Of a stretch of DNA of 64,000 nt, positions 26,466 to 34,503 are shown one piece after another (position 1 is the stretch's first letter; each line of letters begins with the position of its first letter). Origin of the DNA: Paludisphaera soli (lineage in GTDB: Bacteria; Planctomycetota; Planctomycetia; Isosphaerales; Isosphaeraceae); NCBI RefSeq assembly GCF_011064595.1, contig NZ_JAALJI010000017.1:62001-126000 (forward strand). Direction: 5' to 3'. The notes below the pieces were generated by a model. It worked only from the letters and a program-made list of their open reading frames with translations. It ran no database searches and was not told the origin of the DNA. A program made the translations under genes and the position numbers.

Positions 26466-27341
26466 TCATCGAACGAAGGCGGGCCGGACGATCCCCCAGA
26501 CGGCGTCGGCCATCGCGCGGGCGCCCTCGGGCGTCAGGTGGACCGTGTCCGACGTCGCGCCCGGACGGAGGAGCACGCCCAGCAACATCCGTTTGGGGAT
26601 CAGGATCGCCCCGTGCCGCCTCGCCAGCGAGCGCTGGACGCGGCCGAAGGCGTGGAAGGTGGGCGGCAGGGGCAGCTCCATCAGGACCACGACCCGGCCC
26701 GGCCGCGCGAGAGCCGCGAGCAGCCGGTCCAGTTCGACCTCGAAGCGGTCGACCGGCGTGCCGCCTAGCAAGTCGTTGCCGCCGATCTCCAGGAGCACGA
26801 GGTTCTCGTCGGCCGCGACCTCGCGGGCCAGCTCCCGCGCGGTCGCCACCCCGGCCCCCGCCCGCGCGTGGACGCGGACCGAAACCCCGTGCTCGCGGGC
26901 CAGGATCTCGGGCCAGCCGACGACCCGCGCTTCGCCCGTCCCGGCCGTGAGCGAGTCCCCGACGACACCGAGAATTGGGCGGTGGATCCGGGGCAGGGCG
27001 GGGCGCGCGTGGTGACGAGCTTCGCCTCCCGCCGCCCCCAGCCAGAGCAGGACGACCGCGAGCCGCAGCCCGATCACCCGCGAGGGGGTCCGCCCCCCGA
27101 GCGCCTCGACGACCGCCCACGCCGACGTGACGACGCCCATCACGACGGCGAACCACGTCGCAAGCGGCGTCGCCGATGCGACCGCCAGGACGACGCCGAC
27201 CGCCGCCAGCCCGTTCCGCACCGTCCGCAAACCCCGCCGCGAGGCGTACGCCGAAAGTCCGACGGCCGCGATCACGCACCCCGCGCCCGCGAAGAACGCC
27301 TGGCCGCTCGCGACGTGGAAGATCAGCCATCGCGTCGGCAT
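26466..27341 (-). CDS. SGNH/GDSL hydrolase with N-terminal membrane segments
   Basis: 291 residues. The first ~105 residues contain about four hydrophobic segments, so the enzyme is membrane-anchored. The SGNH hydrolase follows: block I VVGDSLTAGTGE (Ser near 129), the Gly block, block III EIGGNDLLGG near 192, and block V SDTVHLTPEG with Asp/His near 265-268. The substrate could be an ester on a lipid or polysaccharide. It is on the same strand as the esterase/ThuA fusion, 154 bases upstream of it. Confidence 0.87.
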   Translation of the reverse strand: MPTRWLIFHVASGQAFFAGAGCVIAAVGLSAYASRRGLRTVRNGLAAVGVVLAVASATPLATWFAVVMGVVTSAWAVVEALGGRTPSRVIGLRLAVVLLWLGAAGGEARHHARPALPRIHRPILGVVGDSLTAGTGEARVVGWPEILAREHGVSVRVHARAGAGVATARELAREVAADENLVLLEIGGNDLLGGTPVDRFEVELDRLLAALARPGRVVVLMELPLPPTFHAFGRVQRSLARRHGAILIPKRMLLGVLLRPGATSDTVHLTPEGARAMADAVWGIVRPAFVR

Positions 27342-27369
27342 GGTCGCCTCCGGGCGCCTCGCGGGTTCG

Positions 27370-27831
27370 TCAGCTCCCCGCGCGCCAGCGGCGGGTCATG
27401 TCCAGGGGCTCGCCGGTCTCGAGGAGGGACTTGAGGCTGGCGAGGATCGCCGGCCAGCCCTGCGAGGTCGCCTCGATGAGCTTCGAGCCGTCGCGATCGA
27501 TCTCGTGGAGTACCGTCAGCTTCACGGCGTCGCCCATCGGCTCCAGCTCGTAGGTCAGGCGGGAGAAGCCCTCCTCGTGCAGCTCGGGCTTGAACTCGTT
27601 GCGCCAGGTGAGGACGAGGCGGCGATGGGGGTCGAACTCCTGGATTTCGCCGGTGTCGGCGACGCGGCCGTCGGGGAGGAGGATCCGCCAGGACGCGCCG
27701 GGCTTCCACTCGCTCTCCTGCCAGGTCCCGCCCCAGTACTGGCGGGTGAACTCCGGGTCGAGGAGCGCCCGCCAGAGCTTCTCGGGCGTGGTGCGGACGT
27801 AGGTCACGTAGACGAACCGCGATTCAGCCAT
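27370..27831 (-). CDS. SRPBCC (AHSA1-like) domain protein
   Basis: 153 residues with the hydrophobic-ligand SRPBCC fold of the Aha1-C type: VYVTYVRTTPEKLWRALLDP at the start, WGGTWQESEWKPGASWRI, then HRRLVLTWRNEF, and a C-terminal helix ATSQGWPAILASLKSLLETG. Such proteins are typically encoded directly behind an ArsR-type repressor. Here the genes overlap by 8 bases (27824-27831), and both are probably controlled from the promoter at 28163-28190. Confidence 0.92.
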   Translation of the reverse strand: MAESRFVYVTYVRTTPEKLWRALLDPEFTRQYWGGTWQESEWKPGASWRILLPDGRVADTGEIQEFDPHRRLVLTWRNEFKPELHEEGFSRLTYELEPMGDAVKLTVLHEIDRDGSKLIEATSQGWPAILASLKSLLETGEPLDMTRRWRAGS

Positions 27832-28156
27832 CGGGGTCTCCTTCCAGCTTCGCCTTGAGGTCGGCGAGCGCGCGCAGGCGGCCGCGATCGAACCGGCCGA
27901 TCCATCGGTCGGCGATCTCCTGGATGGGCGCCGGGTTCAGGTGGTGGAGCTTCTCGCGGCCCCGACGGATCGGGACCACCAGCGACGCCTCCTCCAGCAC
28001 CCTCAGGTGCTTGGCCACCGCCTGGCGCGTCATCCCCATGTCTTCGCAGAGCCGGCGCAGCGTCTGGCCGTCCTCGGCGCGGAGCCGGTCCAGCAGGAGC
28101 CGACGCCCGGGGTCGGCCAGGGCCTTGAAGACCTTGTCGGAGGGGTCGGCTTCCAT
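27824..28156 (-). CDS. ArsR-type winged-helix repressor
   Basis: 110 residues from the ATG at 28156 (MEADPSDKVFKALADPGR). The winged helix-turn-helix shows FKALADPGRRLLLDRLRAED, the recognition helix MGMTRQAVAKHLRVLEEA and the wing VPIRRGREKLHHL. It has no ArsR metal-binding cysteines, so it probably senses something else or acts constitutively. It is the partner of the overlapping SRPBCC gene. I preferred this ATG over an in-frame TTG at 28171 because the promoter's -10 element lies at 28163-28168. Confidence 0.92.
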   Translation of the reverse strand: MEADPSDKVFKALADPGRRLLLDRLRAEDGQTLRRLCEDMGMTRQAVAKHLRVLEEASLVVPIRRGREKLHHLNPAPIQEIADRWIGRFDRGRLRALADLKAKLEGDPDG

Positions 28157-28162
28157 GGCGTG

Positions 28163-28190
28163 ATTATGCAACCGTTCGGTTGCGTGTCAA
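28163..28190 (-). promoter_or_regulatory. Sigma-70 promoter with embedded operator for the ArsR/SRPBCC pair
   Basis: Read on the minus strand, TTGACA (28185-28190) and CATAAT (28163-28168) are separated by 16 bases. The spacer holds most of the perfect palindrome GCAACCG-AA-CGGTTGC (28168-28183). A repressor bound there would block RNA polymerase, as expected for autoregulation. The predicted start of transcription falls at or next to the A of the ATG at 28156, so the mRNA may be leaderless. Confidence 0.8.
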
Positions 28191-28285
28191 GTTCCGTCGC
28201 CCCTTCTCCGGCGCGTCGGGTTGTGCGATCATCCGGGCCGGCGGGTGCGGGAAAGTCGGGAATCGTGCGGATCGAGGGACGCCGG

Positions 28286-30115
28286 ATGGCCGTTGATCTC
28301 GGATCGAAGGACGGCGGCGAGGCCGCGGCGCTGATCGTGGTGCACGGGGTGGGCAACCAGGAGCGGGGGGCCACGATGGGGGCCTTGCTCCGGACGCTCG
28401 GGCTGGTCTCGCCGCGCGGGGCGGGGACGCAGCTGGTCGCCGGCCGCGAGGTGCTCGCGCGGTCGGGGTCGGCGGGGATCGCGCCCCAGGGGTTCGACCC
28501 CGATCGGAACGACGCCTACTGCCCGCACGCGCTGCTGGAATGGGGCGACGACGCCCCCGGGCCCAAGCCCTGCTACGAGTTCTACTGGGCCGACGAGAGC
28601 CGGGTGGGGGACTCGGTGTGGAACCGGGCGCGGAGCTACTGGCAGCTCCTGGTGGGGCTCCCCCGGCTGGGCCTGTATGCGCTGGACCCGCCCAGGGGTG
28701 AGGCTCGCGGTCCTCTCGATCGGATCGCGCAGGGAGCCTACACGATCGCCTGGGGGGCGCTGGTGCTCCGGTTCCTGGTCGCCCTGGTGATGGTCGGGCT
28801 CCAGTTCGGCGGCGTCGCCGGCTGGACGCGGCTCTACGGCCTGCTCGCCCGCGCCGACCTGCTGCGGACGGGGGCCGACCTGCTTTTGCTGCCGGTGCTC
28901 CTGGTCTGGCTGCTTGGCTCGCGGCGGCCGGGCCGGGCCTCGCGGGCCGCCGCCTTCCACACCGCCCTGATCGCCCTTGCGGCGGCCACGGTGCTGACCG
29001 ACCTGATCACGATGAGCCTGCGCCTGCCGCTGCAAGACCTGTCGATCCGGGCGATCGTTTCGCTGGTCCTGGAGGGAGACCCGGCCGACGCCCTGGGCCT
29101 GGGGATCGAGGACGGGTCTCGGCTCGATCCGCCGGCGCTCCTCTACGTGCTGAACTCGCTGTCGGGGCTGACGTCGATCCTGGGCTACGTCGTGATCCTG
29201 GCCTGGGGGGCGTGGGCCGGGCTCGGGCGACTCGTCCGCGCCTTGCGGGGCGGCGGGGTGCCCTCGCGGCGGCTCGCGTGGCCGTCCGGGTGGTGGTCGG
29301 CGATCGCGGTCGTCGTGCTGCTGATCCACCCGCTCGCCTTCCAGGCGGGATGGCGGGTGGTGACCGGGGACCGGCCCGGGGATTGGGCGCTGGTCTCGCC
29401 CCAGGAAGACCAGGAGGACCGGGCGCAGGTCGTCGAGGCCCAGGTCTTCCGGGCCTACTCCGGGTTCGTCGTCCTGGTCGTCCTGCCGTTCGCGACGGCC
29501 TCGTTCCTGCTGCTGACGTCGTCCTCGGTGCGGAGTTCGCTGGGGCCGGGGCTGGAGCTGGCGCTCGACGTGCTGAACTACCTGCCGCCGAGGCGGCGGA
29601 TCGACGCCCACGGCGTGAGCCGGTTCCTGCTGGGGGGGCGGCGCGCCGCGAGTCGGCCGCCGCTCGACGCGATCCTCCAGGCGCGCCTGCGCGCCCTGAT
29701 CGAGCTGGCGGCGCGGCGGCACGGCGGGCCGGTGCAGGTCGTGGCGCACAGCCTGGGGTCGATCGTCGCCGTCTCGGCGCTCGACGACTGGGAGGGCCCC
29801 GGCGGCGAAGGCGCGGCCCCGATCGTCGACCTGACCACGATGGGGAGCCCGCTGATGATGCTGGCGGCTCGGCTGCCGAACGAGTTCGGCGCGGGGAGGG
29901 CCGACGGCGGCCGTCGGGCGATGCCCGCCGTGTCCCGCTGGCGGAACTTCTACTACTACCAGGACGCCATCGGCCGGAGCCTCGACCCCGAGGCCGCGCC
30001 GAAGGGGCCGCCCCCGGAGTTCCTCCCCGACCTCCCGCTCGGCGACGGCACGCACACCGACTACTTCGCCGACCCCCGCTTCGCGCGGGCGTTCGCCGGG
30101 TCAGCTGGGGGGTGA
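28286..30115 (+). CDS. Multi-pass membrane protein with an alpha/beta-hydrolase domain
   Basis: 609 residues from the ATG at 28286 behind GAGGGAC. The N-terminus has a hydrolase-like strand, AALIVVHGVGNQERGATMG. Hydrophobic segments follow, roughly at 155-180, 200-215, 230-250, 300-325, 345-365 and 400-425. A C-terminal lipase-type nucleophile elbow, VQVVAHSLGSIVAVSALDDW, lies near 490 (Ser in HSLGS). The DLTTMGSPLMMLAARLPNEF segment and a late His (THTDYF) complete a plausible triad. It may be a membrane lipase or esterase; the substrate is unknown. Its last 15 bases overlap the end of the convergent gene. Confidence 0.8.
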   Translation: MAVDLGSKDGGEAAALIVVHGVGNQERGATMGALLRTLGLVSPRGAGTQLVAGREVLARSGSAGIAPQGFDPDRNDAYCPHALLEWGDDAPGPKPCYEFYWADESRVGDSVWNRARSYWQLLVGLPRLGLYALDPPRGEARGPLDRIAQGAYTIAWGALVLRFLVALVMVGLQFGGVAGWTRLYGLLARADLLRTGADLLLLPVLLVWLLGSRRPGRASRAAAFHTALIALAAATVLTDLITMSLRLPLQDLSIRAIVSLVLEGDPADALGLGIEDGSRLDPPALLYVLNSLSGLTSILGYVVILAWGAWAGLGRLVRALRGGGVPSRRLAWPSGWWSAIAVVVLLIHPLAFQAGWRVVTGDRPGDWALVSPQEDQEDRAQVVEAQVFRAYSGFVVLVVLPFATASFLLLTSSSVRSSLGPGLELALDVLNYLPPRRRIDAHGVSRFLLGGRRAASRPPLDAILQARLRALIELAARRHGGPVQVVAHSLGSIVAVSALDDWEGPGGEGAAPIVDLTTMGSPLMMLAARLPNEFGAGRADGGRRAMPAVSRWRNFYYYQDAIGRSLDPEAAPKGPPPEFLPDLPLGDGTHTDYFADPRFARAFAGSAGG

Positions 30116-31201
30116 GGCGGGCCGGCAGTTCTGGGGGTAGATGCGGCAGTAGAGCCGGCGGAACATCGAACTCTGGCTGCTCACGAAGGCCGGGGCCGCC
30201 TGCGGGGCCGGCGCGACGACCAGCAGCGACACCGCCACCATCGGCGCCGCCTCGCCCGGCGCGGGGGCGAAGCCCGTCGGGGCCGCCTTCGACGGCGCGA
30301 CCGGGGCCTGGGCGGCCGGGGCCGACTTCGACGGCGCGACCGGGAACGGCGCGCCGGGAAGGGCCTTGGTCGGGACCGGCGGCGTGGGGGGCGGAAACGG
30401 CTCCACGGGCGCAGTCCGCGCCAGCAGGTCGGCCGTGGCCGCGTCCAGCTCGGCGAGCACGGCGTCGCGGTCGGTGGCGACGGGCCCGGACGACCAGGCC
30501 GCGACGGCGTCGCCCAGCGGGTCGTCTTCCGGCTCGCTGGGCTCCTTCGGCAGAGTCATGTCCATCCGCCGGATGAGCTTCGACTCGGGGTCGATCCAGA
30601 TGCGGACGACGGGGGCCTGGACCATCGGCTGCATCGCCACGATCCAGGCGGGGCGGCCGTCGAGGTCCCGATCCGGCTCGCAGCGGAGCCCTTGCGAGCG
30701 ATCGCGGACCCGTTCCAGGGCCTCGGGCTCGACCATCAGGGTCGCCAGCGTCTCCAGCAGGATGGGGCCGGCGAGCTGGAGCAGCTCCACCTGGCGCACG
30801 TCCGGCGGCGTGGGGGTCGTCCTCATCTCCGCGATCGGCCCGGGATCGCGTCGGCCGAGGAAGCCGTCGGCCACGAACGGGCTGAACGGCGAGGCCAGGA
30901 ACGGATTGACCGCCGTCTTCCCCCCCGGCCCGGCGGCGATCGCGGTCACCCCCTTCGCGTCCCAGAGCATCCGATCCGAGCGGACGAACCGCAGCGGGAC
31001 CTCGACGCCGAGCGTCGCGGGCTCCCCGCCCCGGCGGTAGTCCAGCGTCACCGCGCCGCGGTCGGCGTAGGCGGCGAGCCCCCGGTACGCCGCGACGACC
31101 TCGCCCAGCCGGGCCTCGGCCGACGGCTCCTCCGCCGTCGCGGGCGGGTTCCAGGCGAGGACGAGCGTCAAGGCCGCGATCAGGGAGGATCCGTGAGTCA
31201 C
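30101..31201 (-). CDS. Exported protein resembling DUF2092 / LolA-like proteins
   Basis: 366 residues from a GTG at 31201 behind GAGGA, giving a signal peptide (THGSSLIAALTLVLAWNPPA, cleavage near ATAEE). The mature part starts VVAAYRGLAAYADRGAVTLD and has FVRSDRMLWDAKGVTAIAAG and WIVAMQPMVQAPVVRIWIDP. This pattern recalls LolA-like beta-sheet proteins of the DUF2092 group, but the match is from memory and moderate. A Pro/Ala-rich region with repeated APSK units (about 275-330) ends in a Cys-containing tail (YCRIYPQNC). It converges on, and overlaps, the membrane hydrolase gene. Confidence 0.72.
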   Translation of the reverse strand: MTHGSSLIAALTLVLAWNPPATAEEPSAEARLGEVVAAYRGLAAYADRGAVTLDYRRGGEPATLGVEVPLRFVRSDRMLWDAKGVTAIAAGPGGKTAVNPFLASPFSPFVADGFLGRRDPGPIAEMRTTPTPPDVRQVELLQLAGPILLETLATLMVEPEALERVRDRSQGLRCEPDRDLDGRPAWIVAMQPMVQAPVVRIWIDPESKLIRRMDMTLPKEPSEPEDDPLGDAVAAWSSGPVATDRDAVLAELDAATADLLARTAPVEPFPPPTPPVPTKALPGAPFPVAPSKSAPAAQAPVAPSKAAPTGFAPAPGEAAPMVAVSLLVVAPAPQAAPAFVSSQSSMFRRLYCRIYPQNCRPASPPS

Positions 31202-31786
31202 CGGAATGTCCTCAACAATCAACAGGTTGAGGCCTTCGTGCGCCAGGGCCGTCTGGCTTGCCCAGGTCTCGCGGTCTTTCCAAAATGTAGCCGTCCGATC
31301 GCGGCCGGGCAAGGAATCCGTGGCGACTCCCCGCGGGGTGCGACCGATGGTTCGCGGCCCACCAACCGGGACTGATTACGATGTGAGCATCGCTGATTAA
31401 TTCTAAGGAATAAAGAGATCCGGCGGATGTCGGGTCGCCGTCCGTAATGGTCGACGAAGGCTTTAGTTGTGGCGATTTTCTGGGGTTGTCGGGGTATGGC
31501 GCGGGGTTAGCGATTAGGCACTCCGGATGCGGTCTCGTGGAAGCCCGGCGCCCCGGCCGCGGCTGCCACGACCGCGCGCCGGCGGTCGTGCGGCGCGAGG
31601 CTCGCGGCGTGGTTCGCTGAAAATTCTCTTGACGGCCTTTTCGCGAGTCACTGGGCGGCCTCGATGTGGTAGAAGAGAAGGGCTTCGCAGCGTCAAGGTG
31701 CGAGCGTCCCGCCCTCGCCTCGACGCCCGCCGACGCGCGTCCCGCATGTCCTTGCTGATCGGTTTGAAATTCGGAGGTGTTGGTCC
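31202..31786. other. Intergenic gap of 585 bases between divergent genes
   Basis: Control region for the DUF2092-like gene (leftward) and the lipoprotein/DUF1559 pair (rightward). It contains AT-rich patches, for instance TTAATTCTAAGGAATAAAG near 31397-31415, that could hold promoters, and a TTGACG at 31629-31634 without a well-placed -10. I see no gene and no dispersed repeat. Confidence 0.5.
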
Positions 31787-32038
31787 ATGGGCTCTTCCGC
31801 GAAGTCTCGGGCGACGGCCGCCGCGATCACCTCGGCCCTGGTGGCGAGCCTGCTGGGGGCCGGCTCGCTTCTCGGCTGTTCGCCGGCCGAGATGGGCTCG
31901 ATCGACATGGCCAAGGCCAAGTCGATCGCGGCGGAGTCCGGCATCGACCAGAAGCGGGGCCTCGCCGGGGGCACCCCCAAGAAGAAGCGCGGGACCACCG
32001 TGCAGCCGGGCCTGCAGGGCCGGATGGAGGCCCGCTGA
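31787..32038 (+). CDS. Small lipoprotein upstream of a DUF1559 gene
   Basis: 83 residues with a good ribosome site (GGAGG, nine bases before the ATG). The signal runs to the lipobox LLGC (Cys31). The mature part is short and hydrophilic: MGSIDMAKAKSIAAESGIDQ, then GTPKKKRGTTVQPG, with a basic patch. No domain is recognised. The DUF1559 gene starts 92 bases downstream on the same strand, mirroring the other DUF1559 locus, where the lipoprotein gene comes second. Confidence 0.82.
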   Translation: MGSSAKSRATAAAITSALVASLLGAGSLLGCSPAEMGSIDMAKAKSIAAESGIDQKRGLAGGTPKKKRGTTVQPGLQGRMEAR

Positions 32039-32130
32039 GGCGCCTCCCGCCCCCCAAATCACTCGAAGTCTCGTCATCGTCTCGATTTCTTTTCCCGACT
32101 TCCCTCGTACGTCCCAATGAGGTTCCTCCC

Positions 32131-33174
32131 TTGAAGACGTCCCTTATCCCCCGCTCCCGCGGCTTCACGCTCATCGAGCTGCTGGTGGTGATCGCCATCA
32201 TCGCGGTCCTGATCGCGCTCCTGCTGCCGGCCGTGCAGTCGGCCCGCGAGGCCGCCCGCCGCGCCCAGTGCGTCAACAACCTGAAGCAGCTCGCGCTGGC
32301 GGCGGCCAATTACGAGTCGTCCGCGGGCATCCTCCCGCCGGGGCACATCGGGGCCTCGACGCAGGGCGGCACGTCGCTGTACACGGGCGTCAGCGCCTTC
32401 GTGCACCTGCTCCCCCAGATGGAGCAGACGCAGATCGCCAACGCCTACAACTTCGTGGTCTCGAACGCGGCCCCGCACAACCAAACGATGGCCGGCGTGG
32501 GGATCTCGGCCCTCTGGTGCCCGAGCGACCCGGTGGCCAGCCAGCCCTCCGCGCTCGACCCGGGCTACAACGTCTTCACCCCCCCCGGCTCCCGGCAGAT
32601 GCACCTGAGCTACGCCGCCTGCCGCGGCATGTGGTACTCGGCCACCCCCGCCGACTCCAGGGACACCTGCCTTTCCACGATCCAGCAGGCCTCGCTGGGC
32701 GTGATCTTCCCCAACGGCGCGGCCCGCCTCTCGGCGATCACCGACGGCACGAGCAACACCATGATCTTCGGCGAGCGGGCCCGGGGCGTGCTGGCCGCGG
32801 CCGACCTGCCGGGCTACCACTGGTGGCAGTCGGGCTGGTGGTCGGACTCGCAGTTCGACACCAACTTCGCCCCCAACGCCCACAAGAACTTCAAGACCCA
32901 GATCGCCGTCGACGGCTGGTGGTGGATGCCGCTCCAGGCCGCCTCGAGCTTCCATCCCGGCGGCGTCAACGCCTCGTTCTGCGACGGCTCGGTCCGCTTC
33001 CTGAAGGACTCCATCGCCAGCTGGCCGATCAACAACGCCGCCGGCGGCGACCCCGTGGGCCTCACCTACGGCGCCACTTGCTCCGAGCCCCAGATGGGCA
33101 CCGCCCGGCCCGGCATCTATCAGGCCCTCTCCAGCAAGTCCGGCGGCGAGATCACCAGCGCCGACGCCTTCTGA
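32131..33174 (+). CDS. DUF1559 pilin-like protein, second copy
   Basis: 347 residues from a TTG at 32131 with GAGG eight bases upstream; a nearby ATG at 32116 is out of frame. It has the prepilin-like N-terminus [18 protein letters not shown], then AREAARRAQCVNNLKQLALA, and the C-terminal H-X9-DG motif in SSFHPGGVNASFCDGSVRF. The middle region differs from the other copy, with a Trp-rich stretch (WWQSGWWSDSQFD). It is probably a surface or pseudopilus-type protein processed by prepilin peptidase. Confidence 0.93.
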   Translation: MKTSLIPRSRGFTLIELLVVIAIIAVLIALLLPAVQSAREAARRAQCVNNLKQLALAAANYESSAGILPPGHIGASTQGGTSLYTGVSAFVHLLPQMEQTQIANAYNFVVSNAAPHNQTMAGVGISALWCPSDPVASQPSALDPGYNVFTPPGSRQMHLSYAACRGMWYSATPADSRDTCLSTIQQASLGVIFPNGAARLSAITDGTSNTMIFGERARGVLAAADLPGYHWWQSGWWSDSQFDTNFAPNAHKNFKTQIAVDGWWWMPLQAASSFHPGGVNASFCDGSVRFLKDSIASWPINNAAGGDPVGLTYGATCSEPQMGTARPGIYQALSSKSGGEITSADAF

Positions 33175-33213
33175 GCGACCCGCAAGCTCCGATCGATCCC
33201 GCTCCGAACCCCG

Positions 33214-33254
33214 CGACGCCCGCCGGGGGCCTTCAGGCCTCCCGGCGGGCGTCG
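33214..33254. terminator. Hairpin between convergent genes, overlapping the Thg1-like 3' end
   Basis: CGACGCCCGCCGGG (33214-33227) pairs with 33241-33254, and GGCC-TTCA-GGCC extends the stem at its tip. It sits between the DUF1559 stop and the end of the Thg1-like gene and includes that gene's stop codon. It is symmetrical, so it could stop transcription from both sides. Confidence 0.65.
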
Positions 33255-34000
33255 TCGTCGATCAGCCGTGCGAGTCGCCGGCCGTACTCCTCCTTCATCG
33301 GCAGGTCGCGGTCGACCCGGATCCGGCGGCGGGCCGCCTTCACGGCCAGGCCCCGCACCGGGTCGAAGCCTTCCTTCTCGTAGCGTTCCCACCAGAGGCC
33401 CGTCCCCCGCCGCTGCCACGCCGGAACCCGGGCGAAGTTGACGCCGCGGCGGTGGAGCAGGTCGTGCTTGAACGCCGAGGACTTGCCGTGCAGCGCGGCG
33501 GTCGCCTCCGCGGGGCCCATCCCGCCCTTGCGGAGCGTCCAGTAGCACCAGCCGTTGAGCGCGCATCGGCCCGCGTCGGCCTGCCGCCATCGGAAGTAGT
33601 CCACCACGTCCTCGCCGCGCGAGCCGACCCACGCGCGGGAGTCGAACCAGGCGACCGCGCCGCAGGCCGTCGCGAACGCGGCGCTCGCCAGCGCCGCCGA
33701 GAGGCTGACGGCCTTCTCGACCTCGCGGTCGAACAGGGCCCAGTCGCGCGGCAGGAGCAGCGAGACCTCGTCGCTCTCGGTGTAGGCGTACGCCCCCTGG
33801 AAGCGCTCCAGGAGCGCCCGGGCCACGTCGGTCATGTGTTCGTGGAAGGTTGCGTCGAACGGCTTCTCGAAGCGATCGGCGGTGAACCGGGTGAAGCCGT
33901 GTCCGTCGACCCGCAGGACCACCCAGGCCGACGGCGGCAGCCGCAGCGCGTGGTAGCATTCGCCGGCGCGCATCCGGCCCTCGAAGCTCGAAGCCCTCAT
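33233..34000 (-). CDS. Thg1-like 3'-5' nucleotidyltransferase (tRNA 5'-end repair type)
   Basis: 255 residues. Thg1 enzymes add nucleotides to RNA 5' ends, opposite to other polymerases. The metal-binding carboxylates are visible: Asp32 in LRVDGHGFTRFT and Asp77-Glu78 in YTESDEVSLLL. The C-terminal GTGLWWERY block also matches. Where eukaryotic Thg1 has HINNLYN, needed for tRNA-His G-1 addition, this protein has CALNGWCY (146-153), as expected of bacterial Thg1-like proteins that act in template-dependent 5'-end repair. Its ATG overlaps the stop of a T4-Pnk-like kinase gene in an ATGA, so the two proteins are made together. Confidence 0.88.
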   Translation of the reverse strand: MRASSFEGRMRAGECYHALRLPPSAWVVLRVDGHGFTRFTADRFEKPFDATFHEHMTDVARALLERFQGAYAYTESDEVSLLLPRDWALFDREVEKAVSLSAALASAAFATACGAVAWFDSRAWVGSRGEDVVDYFRWRQADAGRCALNGWCYWTLRKGGMGPAEATAALHGKSSAFKHDLLHRRGVNFARVPAWQRRGTGLWWERYEKEGFDPVRGLAVKAARRRIRVDRDLPMKEEYGRRLARLIDDDARREA

Positions 34001-34428
34001 CGCCCCCCCTCGTCGAACCCCACCCGCTCCAGCCGGTCGAACCCCTCGTCGAGCGTCGGCCGCTGCAGCCGCCGCGCGGTGATGAACAGGGCGGCGTCGG
34101 GCACGCGGCCCCTTCCGGCGCGTCCCGCGTTACGCCGGAGGCACTCGGCGATCGGCACGTCGAAGAAATAGCCGACGACCGAGGCCCCGCGCTCGCGGGC
34201 CAGCCGGATGATCGCCGCGCGGTCCTCGACGGTCGGGTTCGTGTTGTCGACCACCACCGACCGCCCCCCGAGCAGGGCCTCGTCGAGGAGCCGCATCTGC
34301 CGTCTCTGGGGCCGGCGGTTGTTGCGCAGGAGGTCCTTGCTCACCAGGACGTGCGTGGCCGCGAACCGCTCCCGGTGGAACGTGCTCTTCCCCGCCCCCT
34401 GCAGCCCGACGAACACCAGGACTTCCAT
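33997..34428 (-). CDS. P-loop polynucleotide 5'-kinase-like protein
   Basis: 143 residues, a single P-loop kinase domain. Walker A is GLQGAGKST (8-16). A candidate catalytic Asp32 sits in LVSKDLLR, where T4 polynucleotide kinase has NRDD. DNTNPTVEDR (61-70) matches the T4 Pnk DTNLNPERR segment, and FFDVPIAECLRRNAGR (88-103) matches its VFDVPWTELVKRN lid region. There is no phosphatase domain. This suggests a 5'-OH RNA or DNA kinase; zeta-toxin and other small kinases are the alternatives. The overlap with the Thg1-like gene supports an RNA 5'-end repair role, since Thg1 enzymes act on 5'-monophosphate ends. Confidence 0.82.
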   Translation of the reverse strand: MEVLVFVGLQGAGKSTFHRERFAATHVLVSKDLLRNNRRPQRRQMRLLDEALLGGRSVVVDNTNPTVEDRAAIIRLARERGASVVGYFFDVPIAECLRRNAGRAGRGRVPDAALFITARRLQRPTLDEGFDRLERVGFDEGGR

Positions 34429-34503
34429 CGTCCGCCCCCGCCGGCTCGCCGAGTCCCGCCCGTGCCGACACGATCCGCGGGGCGCGGGTTCGCCGCGTCA
34501 GGC

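Noticed and set aside
23111-26950. A 1279-codon open frame on the plus strand
   Set aside because: It is antisense to the ADP-ribosylglycohydrolase and esterase/ThuA genes and has low-complexity composition; the minus-strand frames carry clear motifs.
33233-34000. A tRNA-His G-1 guanylyltransferase in the strict sense
   Set aside because: The HINNLYN motif is missing, and bacteria generally encode G-1 in the tRNA-His gene, so repair-type activity fits better.
33997-34428. A zeta-toxin or gluconate-kinase-like protein
   Set aside because: The DNTNPT...DR and FDVP..C.RRN segments fit T4 polynucleotide kinase better, and no antitoxin or sugar gene is near; it remains an alternative at low weight.
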